In this document: positions 1 to 43,299 of the stretch, piece by piece | How the letters are laid out: the number at the start of each line of letters is the position of its first letter | Position numbering within the stretch: the stretch's first letter is position 1 | Source: Diphasiastrum complanatum | Taxonomy: Eukaryota > Streptophyta > Lycopodiopsida > Lycopodiales > Lycopodiaceae | Reading direction: 5' to 3' | Assembly (NCBI GenBank): GCA_029204225.1 | Contig: CM055104.1 | Coordinates: 40,041,846-40,105,845, forward strand | Length of the DNA stretch: 64,000 nucleotides | Notes under the pieces: generated by a model | The model's input: the letters and a program-made list of their open reading frames with translations, nothing else | Told to the model about the DNA's origin: nothing | Databases searched by the model: none | Position numbers and translations under genes: made by a program

Positions 1-620
1 CCAATCTCCATTCTCAAATTCCCGATAGGTACGGTTCTCATGAGCATAACTCTCTCTATATCTACAGCCCTGGACAAGTTATCTCGTGCCAACTCTAGCT
101 TCTGCTGCATCTGAGCCAAAAACTCTATAGCACTAGGTACCCTATGCGGAATCCCTATGATTGCAGGACTCAGTGGCCTAAAACCATAATTGAGCTCAAA
201 TGGACTCAATCCGGTGGACGCATGTCTCTTATCATTGTACGCGAACTCCAATAGCGGTAAATGCTTTTTCCAGTTTGTTTGCGTACTACTCACATATGCC
301 CTAAGCATATCTTCCAAGATTTGATTCACTCGCTCTGTCGGACCATCCGTCTAAGGATGCTCAAAGCTACTCATCCGCAACTGTGTTCCCAGCTTGGCGA
401 ACACCTCAATCCAGAAATTTCCCGTAAACTTGGGATCCTTGTCAGAAACTATGGACTTCGGAAGGCCATGTAACTTGACAATATTCTGAATAAACAACTC
501 AGCCACTTGCGGAGCTGTGATCTTCTTGGTCGTTGTGATGAAATGAACCATCTTGGAAAACCTGTCTACCACTACCATAACGGATTTGAATCCCTGCTGA
601 TCTACAACGACTGCCCACTA
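1..620 (-). mobile_element. Ty3/gypsy integrase fragment (decayed)
   Basis: The minus strand encodes a Ty3/gypsy integrase core. It reads MVVVDRFSKMVHFI, then LHGLPKSIVSDKDPKFTGNFW, and continues after a stop with TDGPTERVNQILEDMLRAY and FELNYGFRPLSP to the left window edge. The expected HPQTDG motif reads HP-stop-TDG, so the glutamine codon has become TAG near 355. The 5' part of the integrase is lost beyond about 620, where the sequence turns into leader-like DNA. Integrase inserts element cDNA into chromosomes; this copy cannot do so. It lies upstream of the first visible WDR13-like exon, presumably in an intron. Confidence 0.8.
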
Positions 621-739
621 GAAATGATCTGAGACAGATCTCCCTCAAATTTGAGCACTATACACCAAGTTATGGTGAAAAAACCAAGCTTTTTTCTCAC
701 TTTCTCTCTCTAGAACGGACGTTTCTCTCTCTAGAACGA

Positions 740-1230
740 GGCTCTGATACCGATTTTCAAAAGCAAGTCTCTCTAAGCTCGCGAATCCAAGAAGGCCGGT
801 GTGTAGAATCCACCTCCCAACCATAGGCGCCCCCTCCTTGAGTCCTTCTACCTGCTATTCCCGTCAACTGGCACATGGCATCCACCTCAGTCCACTTGGC
901 ATGCATGGCCCCTGTGACCTGTGAATACTGAGTGATTCATAGGGTACCACCCCCGTGCCCCGACAAAGACCTGTGACACTCTTGGTCACCCCGACTACTT
1001 GCCGGCTAGCATTTCGTCACTGACGGCTAGGGTCTTGACGGTCAAGACACACCGCATCTCTAACAGCTTGTCAGGCGGCCACACCGGATCACTGCTTGTG
1101 ACACATCGGTCCCTACTTGGGACAGATGTCCTCGTCGGTCACCGACCCTTGCCAATACTAGGCCTCAGGTCCTTTGGTAACGGCCGTGCCGAGGTCGTGA
1201 TAGAGTCGTAACTGGACTCTAACAACAACA
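740..1230 (-). mobile_element. Probable LTR with adjacent primer-binding site
   Basis: On the minus strand CGGTATCAGAGCC (about 752-740) resembles the 3' end complement of initiator Met-tRNA, the usual plant LTR-element primer site. The adjacent block up to about 1230 begins TGTTGTTAGAGTCC on the minus strand, consistent with a 5' LTR of about 480 bp. Only about 120 bp separate the primer site from the integrase remnant, so gag, protease and RT are deleted or this is a chimera. No second LTR copy is in the window to prove the borders. Confidence 0.4.
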
Positions 1231-1714
1231 TTGATCAAGTGGACAATTCTTTGATGAGGAGGTTTGTGAAATAAAGTTGTGGTCCCAATAACAACAATTG
1301 ATCTTTCAAATTAATGCAAATTGAGCGTCAAAATAGGTAGACATTTGCAATTAGCACAGGTTGTTTTCAATAGATATCATTTGCTTCAGGTTTTATGGTA
1401 AATGTGATGCTACTTTGTGATTTAGTTTCATGACATCACCGGTGATTGATCGCATACTACTAGTTCGAGTTTTTAAGGGCCTTGGGCCTATTAACCACTT
1501 AACCTTGTCCTTTGGGGGTACCATGTATTTTTTCCTTACTAAGCATTATACATTTCACATGTTTTAGCATAATGACTGCAAAGTTTGGTAATGTGGTACT
1601 GTTTAGTTTCACTATTCCAAGTTCATGAATTGAATCAGCTATGTATGGTCTCTTCTTTGGTAGCATGATTGCTCCTTTTGGATTATGTTTATATAATGTG
1701 TAATTAGTTGACCC
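1231..1714. other. Non-coding, nothing recognised
   Basis: AT-rich sequence with no recognised domain, terminal repeat or RNA gene. It is probably intronic to the WDR13-like gene. Confidence 0.5.
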
Positions 1715-1815
1715 CATAGTTGCAGGGGTGATTTGCGATTTGCGAATCGGATCGTGATCTGAATCACGATTTGTGAATCGTTGGCCAAAAACGCCAATCA
1801 CGATTTGCAGTTTTT
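1715..1815 (+). mobile_element. Single terminus of the CATAGTTGCA hAT-like family
   Basis: The sequence starts CATAGTTGCAGGGG and continues with repeated ATTTGCGA, GAATCG and ATCACGATTT words, then a T-run. This is the same order (terminus, palindromic word array, poly-T) as the left ends at 20939 and 62807. No partner TGCAACTATG end was found to pair with it, so this is a truncated copy. Confidence 0.5.
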
Positions 1816-2029
1816 TTCTTTTTATGTATATGCATGATTGATACCCATTTTGGATAGGAACGGGTACGGTACCGTTCCTAAGGAACGGCCGCTCTGTTCC
1901 TTAGGACAGATTTTTTATTGTAATGTTCCTAAGGTACGGAAGCGTTCATGTTTCAGAACGAAAGAGTTTCGTACCAAAAGAAAACAAACTTTTTTATACC
2001 TATGTACTATGACTTATGAAGGTACAAGT

Positions 2030-2460
2030 GCATGTTCCTAAGTTTCTAATCTTGTTTCCGTTCCTAATAGTTTCCAAGTTCATGTTGTAAAAAAAGCTTT
2101 CAGACGTCTATTGAACCTAAGTTCCTAGGTCTTCTAGTTCTTGTTCTTGTTCCTCTTCCTGTTCCCGTTTCCGTTCCTAAGTTCCTAGTCTTGTTTTTGT
2201 TCCTAAGTTCTTGTTCCTCTTCCAAAGTTCCCGTTCCTTTTTTTCCTAAGTTCTTGTTCCTGTTCCTAAGTTCAAGTTCCTGTTCCTAAGTTCTTGTTTC
2301 TGTTCCTAAGTTCAAGTTCCTGTTCCTAAGTTTGTTTCTATTTTTATTCATGTTCCTAAGTTTTGTTCCTATTTTTGTTCCTAAGAGCAACTTTAACTTA
2401 GTAATACGATCATGATTATGTTCCCATTTCTAAGTTTTGTTCCTATTTTTGTTCCTGTGC
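2030..2460 (+). repeat. Degenerate tandem array of GTTCCTAAG words
   Basis: More than a dozen imperfect copies of TTCCTAAGTTC(A/T)TGTTC-type units, spaced about 20-25 bp. It forms the subterminal part of the enclosing hAT-like element, and inverted copies occur on the other side at 3890-3925. Arrays of short words near the ends are typical transposase-binding regions of hAT elements; binding here is inference. Confidence 0.6.
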
Positions 2461-2483
2461 CTGATTCTAAGAGCATCTTTAGC

Positions 2484-3872
2484 CATCGTTGCAGCGAAAC
2501 GCGTTTCGCGAATTGCGTTTCTGAACCCAAAACGTGTTTTGAATTTTTTTATTTGTCTATTTATTTTTTTTGGAAAAATATTTTATGGCTGAAATTTTTT
2601 TAGGGGAGCAATGGTCAAACCAACGTATTGCCTCTCAGAAGTGCAGTAGATAGGGCACAAACAGATCTTATTTTCAGTAGCTATTTGGTTGTTATTTGCT
2701 CTGGTTCTCAGTAAATGTTAATGCTATGGTTTGGGCTATCAACTCTATGGATGATAATCACTTTTGCAATCATTTCATTGGAGATGTTAGTGCAATGTGC
2801 ATACAGTTGGGGGGATAAATATTGGGTCCTTATCGGCGCGCATTTGGACCCCCATCTACGGGGGGGGGTGCAAGGGGGGTAGCGCCCCCCCTGCTATTGT
2901 CGCCGGGGGGGGTCCAGGGAGGGCAGGGGACAGCCACCTAGGCCCCCTTGGCGGGGGCCAGGGGGGATTGGGGGGCAGCGCCCCCCGAACCCCCCGAAGC
3001 AGCAGCCACCGGGTGATCCGTCCGGTTGTGCATGGTCTATTTACCAGATATAGTAGGGCTTGGTGATCTACGAAGAAGACGAATGGATTGGCTAGCAGGT
3101 AATGGCGGAATTTCTTCACGCTATATACCATGGCTAGCGCTTCTCGCTCGGTGGTGGTATAGTTCATCTCCGCAGAAATCAACTGCCTATTGGCAAAATA
3201 GATTGGGTAATCCTTTTTGTACTCCCCAGGCTGTGTCAGAACACTCCCTATGGCATACTTAGAGGCGTCTGTATGAACATGGAATTCTATTGTCTAGATA
3301 GGGGGTCGAAGGATTGGTGCAGTAACTAAGGCCTTCTTGAGTTTGTGGAAAGCCTCAGTGGCTTTAGCTGTCCATTCCAGTTCGATGCTCATCTCGTAGA
3401 TCAAACGGGCCAGCTTAGCAAAATTCAAGACAAACCTCCGATAATAATTGCAATGCCCCATAAAGATGTATACTTCACGTATAGTTCCTGGCTCAGGCAA
3501 AGCAAGTATTATGCGGATCTTGTCGACGTCAGTGGAAATACAAAAAGCGAGGTACAATTGCTCTACAGTTCTCTGTCTCTGTCCCATTGGAACCATCTGT
3601 GATCGTAACGAACAGGCTAGAGGTTAGTTTTGAATTTTTATCCTTGACAGAACCCAACATGGATTAATGCACCTGAGCTGGACCATCCTATACCCGAAAC
3701 ATTCGACAAACTACACAGTAATAATGCTCTTAATTAGAGCTTTCATGTGATACCCATATTGCCCACAAAAAAATTAAAAAAAAAACACGTTTCTAAGCAT
3801 TTCTATCAGAAACCTGAAACGTGTTTCTGCACGCGTTTCAAAACGCATTTTGAGAATCGTAGTGCAACTATG
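2484..3872 (-). mobile_element. hAT-like non-autonomous element, copy 1, carrying gypsy pol DNA
   Basis: Starts CATCGTTGCA and ends TGCAACTATG. It is flanked by TCTTTAGC (2476-2483) and TCTTTAAC (3873-3880), an 8-bp target duplication with one mismatch. Arms are made of GAAACGCGTTTC-type palindromes at both ends. The interior shares long stretches, inverted, with the copies at 20939 and 62807, for example around AACAGATCTTATTTTCAGTA. The core is CpG- and G-rich (2860-3000). Unlike the other copies it contains about 580 bp of Ty3/gypsy pol. No transposase is present. It sits inside the 1838-4112 element, within the GTTCCTAAG array. Confidence 0.75.
3018..3596 (-). pseudogene. Ty3/gypsy RT-RNase H fragment captured in hAT-like copy 1
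   Basis: The minus strand reads, in shifting frames, the end of gypsy reverse transcriptase (DVDKIRIILALPEPGTIREV, GHCNYYRRFV, ELEWTAKATEAFHKLKKAL) and the start of RNase H (DASKYAIGSVL, NYTTTEREALAMVYSVKKF, VDHQALLYLVNRP). It stops abruptly at the G-rich core of the enclosing element on one side. On the other it runs into interior sequence shared with copy 3, which lacks this insert. It is a passenger fragment with no function of its own visible. Confidence 0.8.
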
Positions 3873-4112
3873 TCTTTAACTTAGGTTGAAACTTAGGAAC
3901 ATGAATAGGAACAAGAACATAAATTGTGTTTTTATGCGCAAAAACCTTTTTTAGCCCCCCAAAAAATGATCTAATCATTTTTTTAAATAGCCAAAGTTAT
4001 TTTAGAAAAAAAAGTGACTGTTCCTAAGGTACCTTAGGAATGTTACGGAACGGTTCCTAGGAACGTGTTCCTAGGAACCATTTCGTACCATTCTTGGGAA
4101 TATGGGATCCGT

Positions 4113-5016
4113 AGAAAGAGAAGAGGATTAAGATTAAATGGGTTTCTAGTAGTTTCAGGTCCAATTCAAGGTAGTTAGTTGAGATGTCGTTCACACATAA
4201 GGAACTACGTAGACTTGACCCAACTGGCATTAGCTTGTGCCTAAATGCAAAAGTCATGACCCAAGTGACATCAAAACCTAATGTGTAGTATTCCAGCCAG
4301 CTTTCAGCAAAAGGTGTGAATGATGATAGCTAGAGCTAGTTCATGGGCTCTTGTAAAATTTTCTAGGCTTAATTGTCTCTCTTTTCATTGCTTAGTCATG
4401 GCCTCATAACTTAAGGTATGTTTCATGGTGCACATCGCATGTTATTGCTGTTGAAAGAGCTATTTGCAATTAATAGATCTCATATGAGATGGGTTGCAAT
4501 ATTTTGTCACGGTAGAATTTCTCACACAATATGATATCATGAGTGTATGCTATTGTTAGATTCTTATTTAGTTTAGCATGCGATCTTGCTACTTGAGCCT
4601 TGTTGTTTGAACCACAACACTCATTAAGTTAGGGTATGCTTTACTTCAATTTTCATGTCATACAATTCTTGTTTGACATGAAATTTGTTTTTAATTTTGA
4701 AATTTCTGAGATATTTGGTTCTAGAATGTGGACAATTTTTCATTTACATCCTTTATGTTACTATATCATGTTCAGTCTTTTTCATGCCCTAATTGGGAAA
4801 AACAATTCTTCTCATTCATTGGAAAGCACAAGAACAAGGAATTGTTTGTAACTTAAAGAGCTTCCATGTTGCTCACACAGTCATGGCAAGCAACTTACTT
4901 GCTAACTTTTTGAGCTTGCATTTCACAATGAATTTTCTTTTATTGGTATCTAGTTTAACCCTAAAGGCTAGCATATGTACATGTGTTTGATAAATTGTTT
5001 TTGATGCTCTGAACAG
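4113..5016. other. Intron sequence, nothing recognised
   Basis: AT-rich DNA ending in the splice acceptor TCTGAACAG before the exon at 5017. No upstream WDR13-like exon was seen here or elsewhere in 1-5016. Confidence 0.5.
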
Positions 5017-37257
<32,241 letters not shown>

Positions 37258-37441
37258 GAAATCCTACTCTTTAAAATTTTAAAGGGATTGTTTTACATTG
37301 AGCTAATAAGGTGGAATAAGATTATTCATATCATGTAACAATTCCGTTTCTCACTTGCTGATTTCAGAAGTGCAATGTGTGATAAAGTTTGCGATGACTT
37401 GTGTCCCAGAATATGTGCTAACTTTATAGGCATAGTATTAG

Positions 37442-37448
37442 CACGCAC

Positions 37449-37495
<47 letters not shown>

Positions 37496-37668
37496 CACAC
37501 ACTAGTTTGCTTGTGCCCGTCGATGACGGGCAATGGGCACTTATTCACAAAGTGTGTATATATTTTTGGAAGTTGTGTTTTCTTTACCATTTTTTTAAAA
37601 CCTATTTAGTTTTTCCTTTTGCAAATGGGTGACATTTTTTGCCGGCAAAGCGTGACATTTTTTACGGC

Positions 37669-37707
<39 letters not shown>

Positions 37708-37720
37708 TGTATATATATTC
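37442..37720. repeat. (AC)n and (AT)n microsatellites and GTGACATTTT arm
   Basis: (AC)n at 37442-37500, then sequence related to the foldback element at 55195-55440 (TTTTTTTAAAACCTATTTAG, GTGACATTTTTTGCCGGCAA, GCGTGACATTTTTTACGGC), then (AT)n to 37720. Only one arm is present. It lies in the 3' flank of the WDR13-like gene. Confidence 0.6.
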
Positions 37721-37739
37721 CTTTGGAAAAATTTGAGTC

Positions 37740-38260
37740 TTCTAAAAAAATGGAGTCTTTGTAAAACTTCAAGTCTTTGGAAAAATCCAGAGTTGATAGT
37801 ACAAAGGGTTGAAAATATACAAATGGTCGAAAATATACAAAGGGTTGGAATAAATTCGCCTCGATCCGATCCGATCCGATCTAGGGTTGGAAAATCCTTC
37901 TTTGCCAAGCTCAAAGAAGGAAAGTTCGATCCTTCGGAAAAATTCGATCCTTGGGAAAAATTCGAGGCTTTGAAAAACTTCGAGTCTTTGAAAAAATTCT
38001 GAGTTGACAATACAAAGGGTCAAAAATATACAAAGGGTCGGATTTTACTCTCGGTCGGAAAATATACAAAGGGTCGGAATAAATCTGCCTTGATCCGATC
38101 CGATCCAGGGTCGGAAAATCCTTCTTTGCCAAGCTCAATGTTGGGTCGAAAAAGTTCGATCCTTTGGAAAAATTCGATCCTTTGAAAAATTCGAGTCTTT
38201 GGAAAAATCCGAGTGTTTGGTCAAATTCGAGTCTTTGAAAAAATTCGAGTCTTTGGAAAT
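37740..38260. repeat. Degenerate tandem array of TTCGAGTCTTTGGAAAAA units
   Basis: About 20-bp units repeat many times, arranged in two larger copies of about 230 bp (near 37770 and 38010). Each larger copy holds GATCCGATCCGATC and GGAAAATCCTTCTTTGCCAA. The translated minus strand gives FFKASNFSQGSNF-like repeats in several frames, as expected of non-coding tandem DNA. Confidence 0.8.
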
Positions 38261-38410
38261 GTAAATAAGAATGTCTTCATGTCAATAGTTTATTTGCAAG
38301 CACAAACCTAAAGAAAGTTTGTGGCAATTAAGTTTTCCTCTATAAACTAATGCAGTGATACACTCTCAAATAAAAAGAAAATTTGAAATATATAAAATAG
38401 AAGCAGCTAC

Positions 38411-39213
38411 TTAGGATTCTGTGTTGCACCAAAATAAATGCTCTAGGGTAAAATAGATTAGAATGTGAAAGTCACATTTTGGCTTCCCAATAAATTTCCA
38501 ACATTTTGGCTTCCCAACAAACGACAATGCAAAATTCCATAGCATTTGTTTGGTTTTGTGAACGTTGTGTGACTTCAATAAATTCCTTGTAGCCTTGTTA
38601 ATTTGGCACACCAGAGGGTCTCCAGTTCTTGGAAATATCCAACCTCTTGGAATCTGAATGCTTACATCATAAAGTTTACACTTGAAACAGATAAACACAA
38701 CTCCATTCCTTCGAGGAGCAATGATACCAAGAATTTGGCATTTCAAAACCATCCGACGGCGGTAATCCAAGAATCACAATATCACTAGTATTGGGAGCAT
38801 CGAGGACTAAGCCTTGTTCAATGAGGCAAGGTAAATCCAACATAAGAGCAAGACATAAAGATGTTGAAGTATAGAATACATATCGTGGAACCTTAAACTT
38901 GTTAGCTGTATTTTGAGACCATGAAAGGAGCAGAGCTGTCCTTCTTTGAATTTGCCATTAATGCATTCACTGTTTGTTTGAAGGCCATACTCTCTGCTAT
39001 TTTAAACATCGACAATAGAAAGTTGTCGGTACCTCGATCTATGCCAAGCTCTCCAACTGGAAACTCCTCTAGAAGTCCTATCAGTCGAATGCTAGGATTC
39101 AATTTCGATCCATGGCACTTCCTAATTGTTGCGATCCTGTGCTCTGCACATACAAAGGAAATGATGAAGCCTTGAGAGGCCAGTCTCTGCAAATCAGATT
39201 GCTGGGATGACAT
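38411..39213 (-). other. Unrecognised minus-strand reading frames
   Basis: Two open stretches, 39213-38902 (103 codons, RLIGLLEEFPVGELGIDRG) and 38770-38411 (119 codons, LVCQINKATRNLLKSHNVHK), have protein-like composition but match no family I know. They could be parts of a retroelement polyprotein or a captured gene. No splice or start evidence joins them. Confidence 0.25.
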
Positions 39214-39450
39214 GACCTTGAGAAGGAAAAGCGAGTATTACAACGTGAGGAGCTTGAGCTCGAACTTGGAAAGATGTCAGCTCAGATTATAATCTTTTGT
39301 ATTTTGAGCAAAATCGTTCCTCAACTCAAACAAACCAACATACGGAAAGACATTAAAACTCGCATTAAAATTCCTAGCATTATAAGAAAACGTATTCTCA
39401 ACTCAAGTCGCATCTTTCATGATCTTTTCGTACCATTTGGGTACCTTTGA

Positions 39451-40540
39451 CTATGGTGATACACTTCTTGGTGAGTACGTGTCCCAAGGAGTGTCTAAGT
39501 AATGTCTCTTACTTTCAAGAGGTTTTTCTTTTGTTGCAGCTATCGGTGAATACCTTCTCCTAGGCTTAAGAATGGATGGAGTTCTCTCATACTCATCTTC
39601 TTGAACTTGATCCTCTTGTGCAACATCATGTGGAACCTCTTCTTCATCTTCTTCCAAGATTGTGAGAAGACTTAAGCTTTTTTGGAACCTAGCTTGATGA
39701 TTCAAATGACCCAAAGGAAGACTATATGGGTAAGTTTGTCCTCAATTTTATTGACTATATTGGTTTTTAGGTAAAGCGGTCGAGGAGCATGAGGTTCATC
39801 TCAAGATCAAAAATTTTTGTATCTCAAAGGTGGATTAAGGCAATACTAGTTGAGTGTGATGCCGTAAAAGATAGCAAAATATGTTTTCCTTTAAGCTTAC
39901 ATTAGTTATGAAGTCAAGGAAATGGAAATGTCTTCAAAATGTAGGATCTTTTGGTTTCAATAAGATCATGAATGATGTGTTCATTCATAAAGATGAAAAT
40001 TGTATGTTTTCAATCCTAAAGGCAGGTTGTAGACTTCTTATGAGAATAAGTGAAGCATCCAAAGTGGACACTTATATCCATAAGCAAGTAGTTAGCCTTA
40101 TTGAGATGGAAATACCTTTTGGTGTAGAACCTTGATAGGGCCAATTTTGGCTTTAGAGGTCAAATGGTCAAGTACACATGTTTTGTCATGATTAGGCCAA
40201 AATTCAATTGTGATGTAACTCAAGCTAGTTAGGTTGTTTACACATGTCAAGTTTAGGTTTGATGAGTGATGCACCCTATGTGGTGGCAAAAGTCAAAGGG
40301 TCCAATCATAAGTGAGAAAATTGGTAGAAGGGCCCAATCAAAATCAAAGGATGTGAAGTCACTCATCCAATAGGATGTTAGAGGCCTTAGAAAAGGGGTC
40401 CAATAGGATTGAAGCATGGATCTCCACGAGTTCTATATGTACATTGAGTTTCTATCATAATCTAATGTGAGTTTTTCGAGTCAATTTGGCAATTCATCAA
40501 TTTTGAGTGTATTTCTCTCTCTACCCTTCACCAACAGTGG
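39451..40540. mobile_element. Copia-like pieces and possible LTR
   Basis: 39714-39451 on the minus strand is acidic and proline-containing (LLTILEEDEEEVPHDVAQED), as in copia integrase-RT linkers. 39880-40130 on the plus strand shares GTGAAGCATCC and AAGTGGACACT with 47800-47830 in copia element e. 40133-40540 ends in TCTCTCTCTACCC and CACCAACA, LTR-like but unpaired. The parts do not form one readable element. Confidence 0.3.
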
Positions 40541-40554
40541 TGGTTTCTCTCTCT

Positions 40555-42970
40555 ACCCGAGGAGAACATGCTCTTGGCACTTTTGATGAGTGTCTGGTTC
40601 TTCCACTCAACTATACCATTGGACTGAGGTGAGTAGTTGTTTGTGTATTGTTGAAATATCTCATTGGCCTTGTAGAACTTCTTGAATTCTATGGAGATGT
40701 ACTCTCCCCCTCCATCTGCGCGTAGAGCCTTGATCTTCCTCTGGGTCTGGTTCTCTGCAGATGCCTTGAATTGTATGAAGAACTTGAATGCTTCGGATTT
40801 GTTCTTCATAAATTAGGTAGCAGTCCTTCGAGAGAAGTCGTCGATGAAGGTTAGAAAATAGAGAGCTCCCCCTTTGGAAGCAGTCTGCATCGGGCCACAA
40901 ATGTCGATATGTACAAGGTCAAGCAAGTCCTTGGATGTATGAACTGATTTCGAGCTGAAGGGACTCCTTGCATGCTTGCTGATATACAGCTTTCGCATGG
41001 AGAAGTTGGCTTGTTGACTTACGGTAGATCTTGTACCAGATATTGAGCTGACATTTGCTAAATACTGCTGTAGTTGAGATGGCCAAGTCTAAAATTCCGC
41101 AGCATAAGAGCTTGACTGTTAGAAGAATAGCAATGGCTGAGTTTGTACAGATAGCCACTTCTTCTTTCATAGGTTGAAACCTTCCGAGATTTGTCAAGAA
41201 TTGTGCAACCTCTGTATCGAATTTGACCCTTTGACCTAAATCGGTGATTCTGCTAACTCAGAGCAGATTCTTGGTCAGATTTGGAATGTGGAGAACGTTG
41301 GACAGCAACTTGATTTCACCTCTTTTGAATTCAACCCTGACTGTTCCTTCACCTTCGATTGAATGCGATGAGTGTCTCCAAGTTGCACAAGTCGAGAGTG
41401 GGTGAATGACTTGTAGTCTTTGAACCAGTCATGATGGTGAGTCATGTGTTGAGTTGCTCCAGAGTCTAGATACCAAGAATCGATATCCTGATGTTTTTTG
41501 ACTTTGGTCATGAAAGCTGCTTCATCTTCTTCTTCTTCTTCTTCTTGTTGATTTGAGTGACTAGCTATAGCACCATGTGCTTGTTGTTGGAACTGCTTCT
41601 TCTTTTCGTTGTTATACTTTAAAGTTGGACACTCCTTGATTTCGTGACCGGTCCTCTTACAATATCTACAGAATAGTTTCTGCATAGGTTGGAATGATGA
41701 AGAGCTTGAATTTGATCCTGAACCGGAATTTGGTCCAGACTGCATGTTGCTCTTTTTGTCAGTAGAGCCTGACTTTGTAGATCTCTGGGATCTAAACTTC
41801 TGATTTTTTGAATACAGAGCTTGAGTATCTGATCTCAAGCCTGAGGAGGATGCTGATCTTCTGATCTCTTCTTGTAGGAGCAGTGAGGTTACTCTTGATA
41901 GTGTGAGGTGCTCTTGGGTAGAAATTGCCATTACCCAATTTTTGTAGGCTTCAAATAGACTCGATAATAGAGTCATGAGTGCATTAGAATCTTCTATGAC
42001 TGAGTCTGTTGCAGTCATCTGCTCCATAATATTTTTGAAAGTACTTAGGTGACTCGAAACGCTATCTGCTTCAAACATTCTGAGGTTGAAGAATTTCTTC
42101 CTCATATGGAACTTGGATATAACATCTCTAATGTCGTAGAGAGTTGCTAGGATGTCCCATGCATCCTTAGTTGTCTAAGCAGCATGTATGTGGCTGATCT
42201 AAGTGTCCTTTATGTTGAGAGTGATCATGGCAAATGCTTTGCCATCTCTCAGTCTCCACTTAAATGACGGCTGCATCACCATCTGTTTTGACTTATGTGC
42301 CATCAACGATGTCCCATAGTTCTTTGGCTAGAAGTATAACCTTCATCTTGAATTTCTAGAGATGGTAGTTATCTCCATCGAGTTTGTCAATGAGAGATGA
42401 ACTGGATGATGGATCCATTCTGGTTGAACAAGATCATTGGTAGAAACAACGACTGTCAGAATACTGTTGGCTGTGCATTTGCTAGAAAGACGTCTTGACA
42501 TAAACAAGCCTAATAATCTGCAGTAGAAATGCAGATTACTGAAATGTCTGTTCTGATACCATGTCATAAAAACGGCATGTTGGCGAGCGCAGCGGAAGCT
42601 CGAGGATTGGAGCGGCGTGTAGGAACAGAAACGCAATAGTTAGCAGTAGAATTATTCAAGTAGAAGAATTTATACAAAATTTACAAATGAATGACGCAAT
42701 AGTGAGACAAAAATTGCACTCTGATAGATATCAACAGTGAGTACAATAACTTGAAGTAATAACTTCAGCTTGCTGAGCGTGATAACACTGGCTACAAATA
42801 ACTCTAATTGAAAGAGAGTTTTTGATTAACTCAAATTAACTATGATTCACACTTACATAGCTTGAATCAGCTAATATATATAGATTTACAAGTGTCAAAA
42901 AATATCTTACAAGCCTTTAATGCTATTTATGCCAGTCTTTGCATATGTACAAAGTCGGTAACCACCAACA
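40555..42970 (-). mobile_element. Ty1/copia element d, 3'-truncated in integrase
   Basis: A probable 5' LTR at 42970-42562 (starts TGTTGGTGG, ends GACA) is followed by primer site TGGTATCAGA (42561-42552). Gag N-terminus (MDPSSSSSLIDKLDGDNYHL) has stops. An open frame 42105-41275 then carries gag, knuckle FCRYCKRTGHEIKEC and protease with intact DSGA (WYLDSGATQHMTHH). Integrase follows at about 41000-40555 (VHIDICGPMQTASKGGALYF, LRADGGGEYIS, SPQSNGIVEWKNQTL) and is cut off. RT, RNase H and 3' LTR are absent. Confidence 0.8.
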
Positions 42971-43064
42971 GCCTTTGGAATATTTGTTTGTCCAGCTGTT
43001 TTTAGGGTCTCATAAGTTGGCGAAGCCGGTCAGCCAAAAACGTGGAAAAAACCGAAAAAGGCCG

Positions 43065-43290
43065 AAAAGGCGAAGGTGCCTTAAAAAAATGATTTCTAAG
43101 GTATTCTGGCCACTTGGCCAGTGTGTCGCATTTTTTGCTAAGGAGCAAAAAAGGCGAAGGTGCCTCAAAATGATTTCTAAGGTATTCTGGCCACTTGGCC
43201 AGTGTCTCGCATTTTTTGCTAAGGAGCGAAAAAGGCGAAAAAGACGGAGGTGCCTTAAAATGATTTCTAAGGCATAAAAAATCTCAAAGG
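43065..43290. repeat. Tandem repeat, about 80-95-bp unit, 2.5 copies
   Basis: Units start GCGAAGGTGCCT, contain AAATGATTTCTAAGGTATTC, CTGGCCACTTGGCCAG (a perfect-arm palindrome) and GCATTTTTTGCTAAGGAGC, and repeat at about 43068, 43153 and 43247. The third is incomplete. Confidence 0.85.
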
Positions 43291-43299
43291 GGAAAAATG

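Larger units (their letters stand above)
1838..4112. mobile_element. hAT-like element with TTCCTAAGGAAC palindromic arms (host of a nested element)
   Basis: The left arm (1838-1945) carries GGTACCGTTCCTAAGGAACG and further TTCCTTAGGA and TTCCTAAGG words. The right arm (4020-4112) carries the same in inverse, TTCCTAGGAAC twice. Outer parts align as imperfect inverted repeats (GATACCCATTTT against GATCCCATATT). The left interior is a degenerate array of GTTCCTAAG, and the right interior holds the inverse CTTAGGAAC at 3890-3925. The 2484-3872 element is inserted inside it. A clean target duplication was not found, so the borders are approximate. A related arm lies at 36310-36405 beside a hAT transposase remnant. 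Confidence 0.55.

Noticed and set aside
2030-2460. Regularly spaced short repeats resembling a CRISPR array
   Set aside because: The units are degenerate, spacers are of the same sequence type, the context is eukaryotic, and the array is the subterminal part of a hAT-like element.
2856-3182. A genuine 108-codon protein with a Pro/Gly-rich tail
   Set aside because: The first half is gypsy RNase H and the tail is translation of the G-rich transposon core; the frame crosses a capture junction.
1-5016. An upstream WDR13-like exon
   Set aside because: No segment matched the expected residues before the exon at 5017; the preceding exon must lie left of the window or be too short to recognise.
37606-38138. 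Phe/Ser-rich repeat protein on the minus strand
   Set aside because: Similar text appears in several frames of a degenerate tandem DNA repeat, so coding is unlikely.
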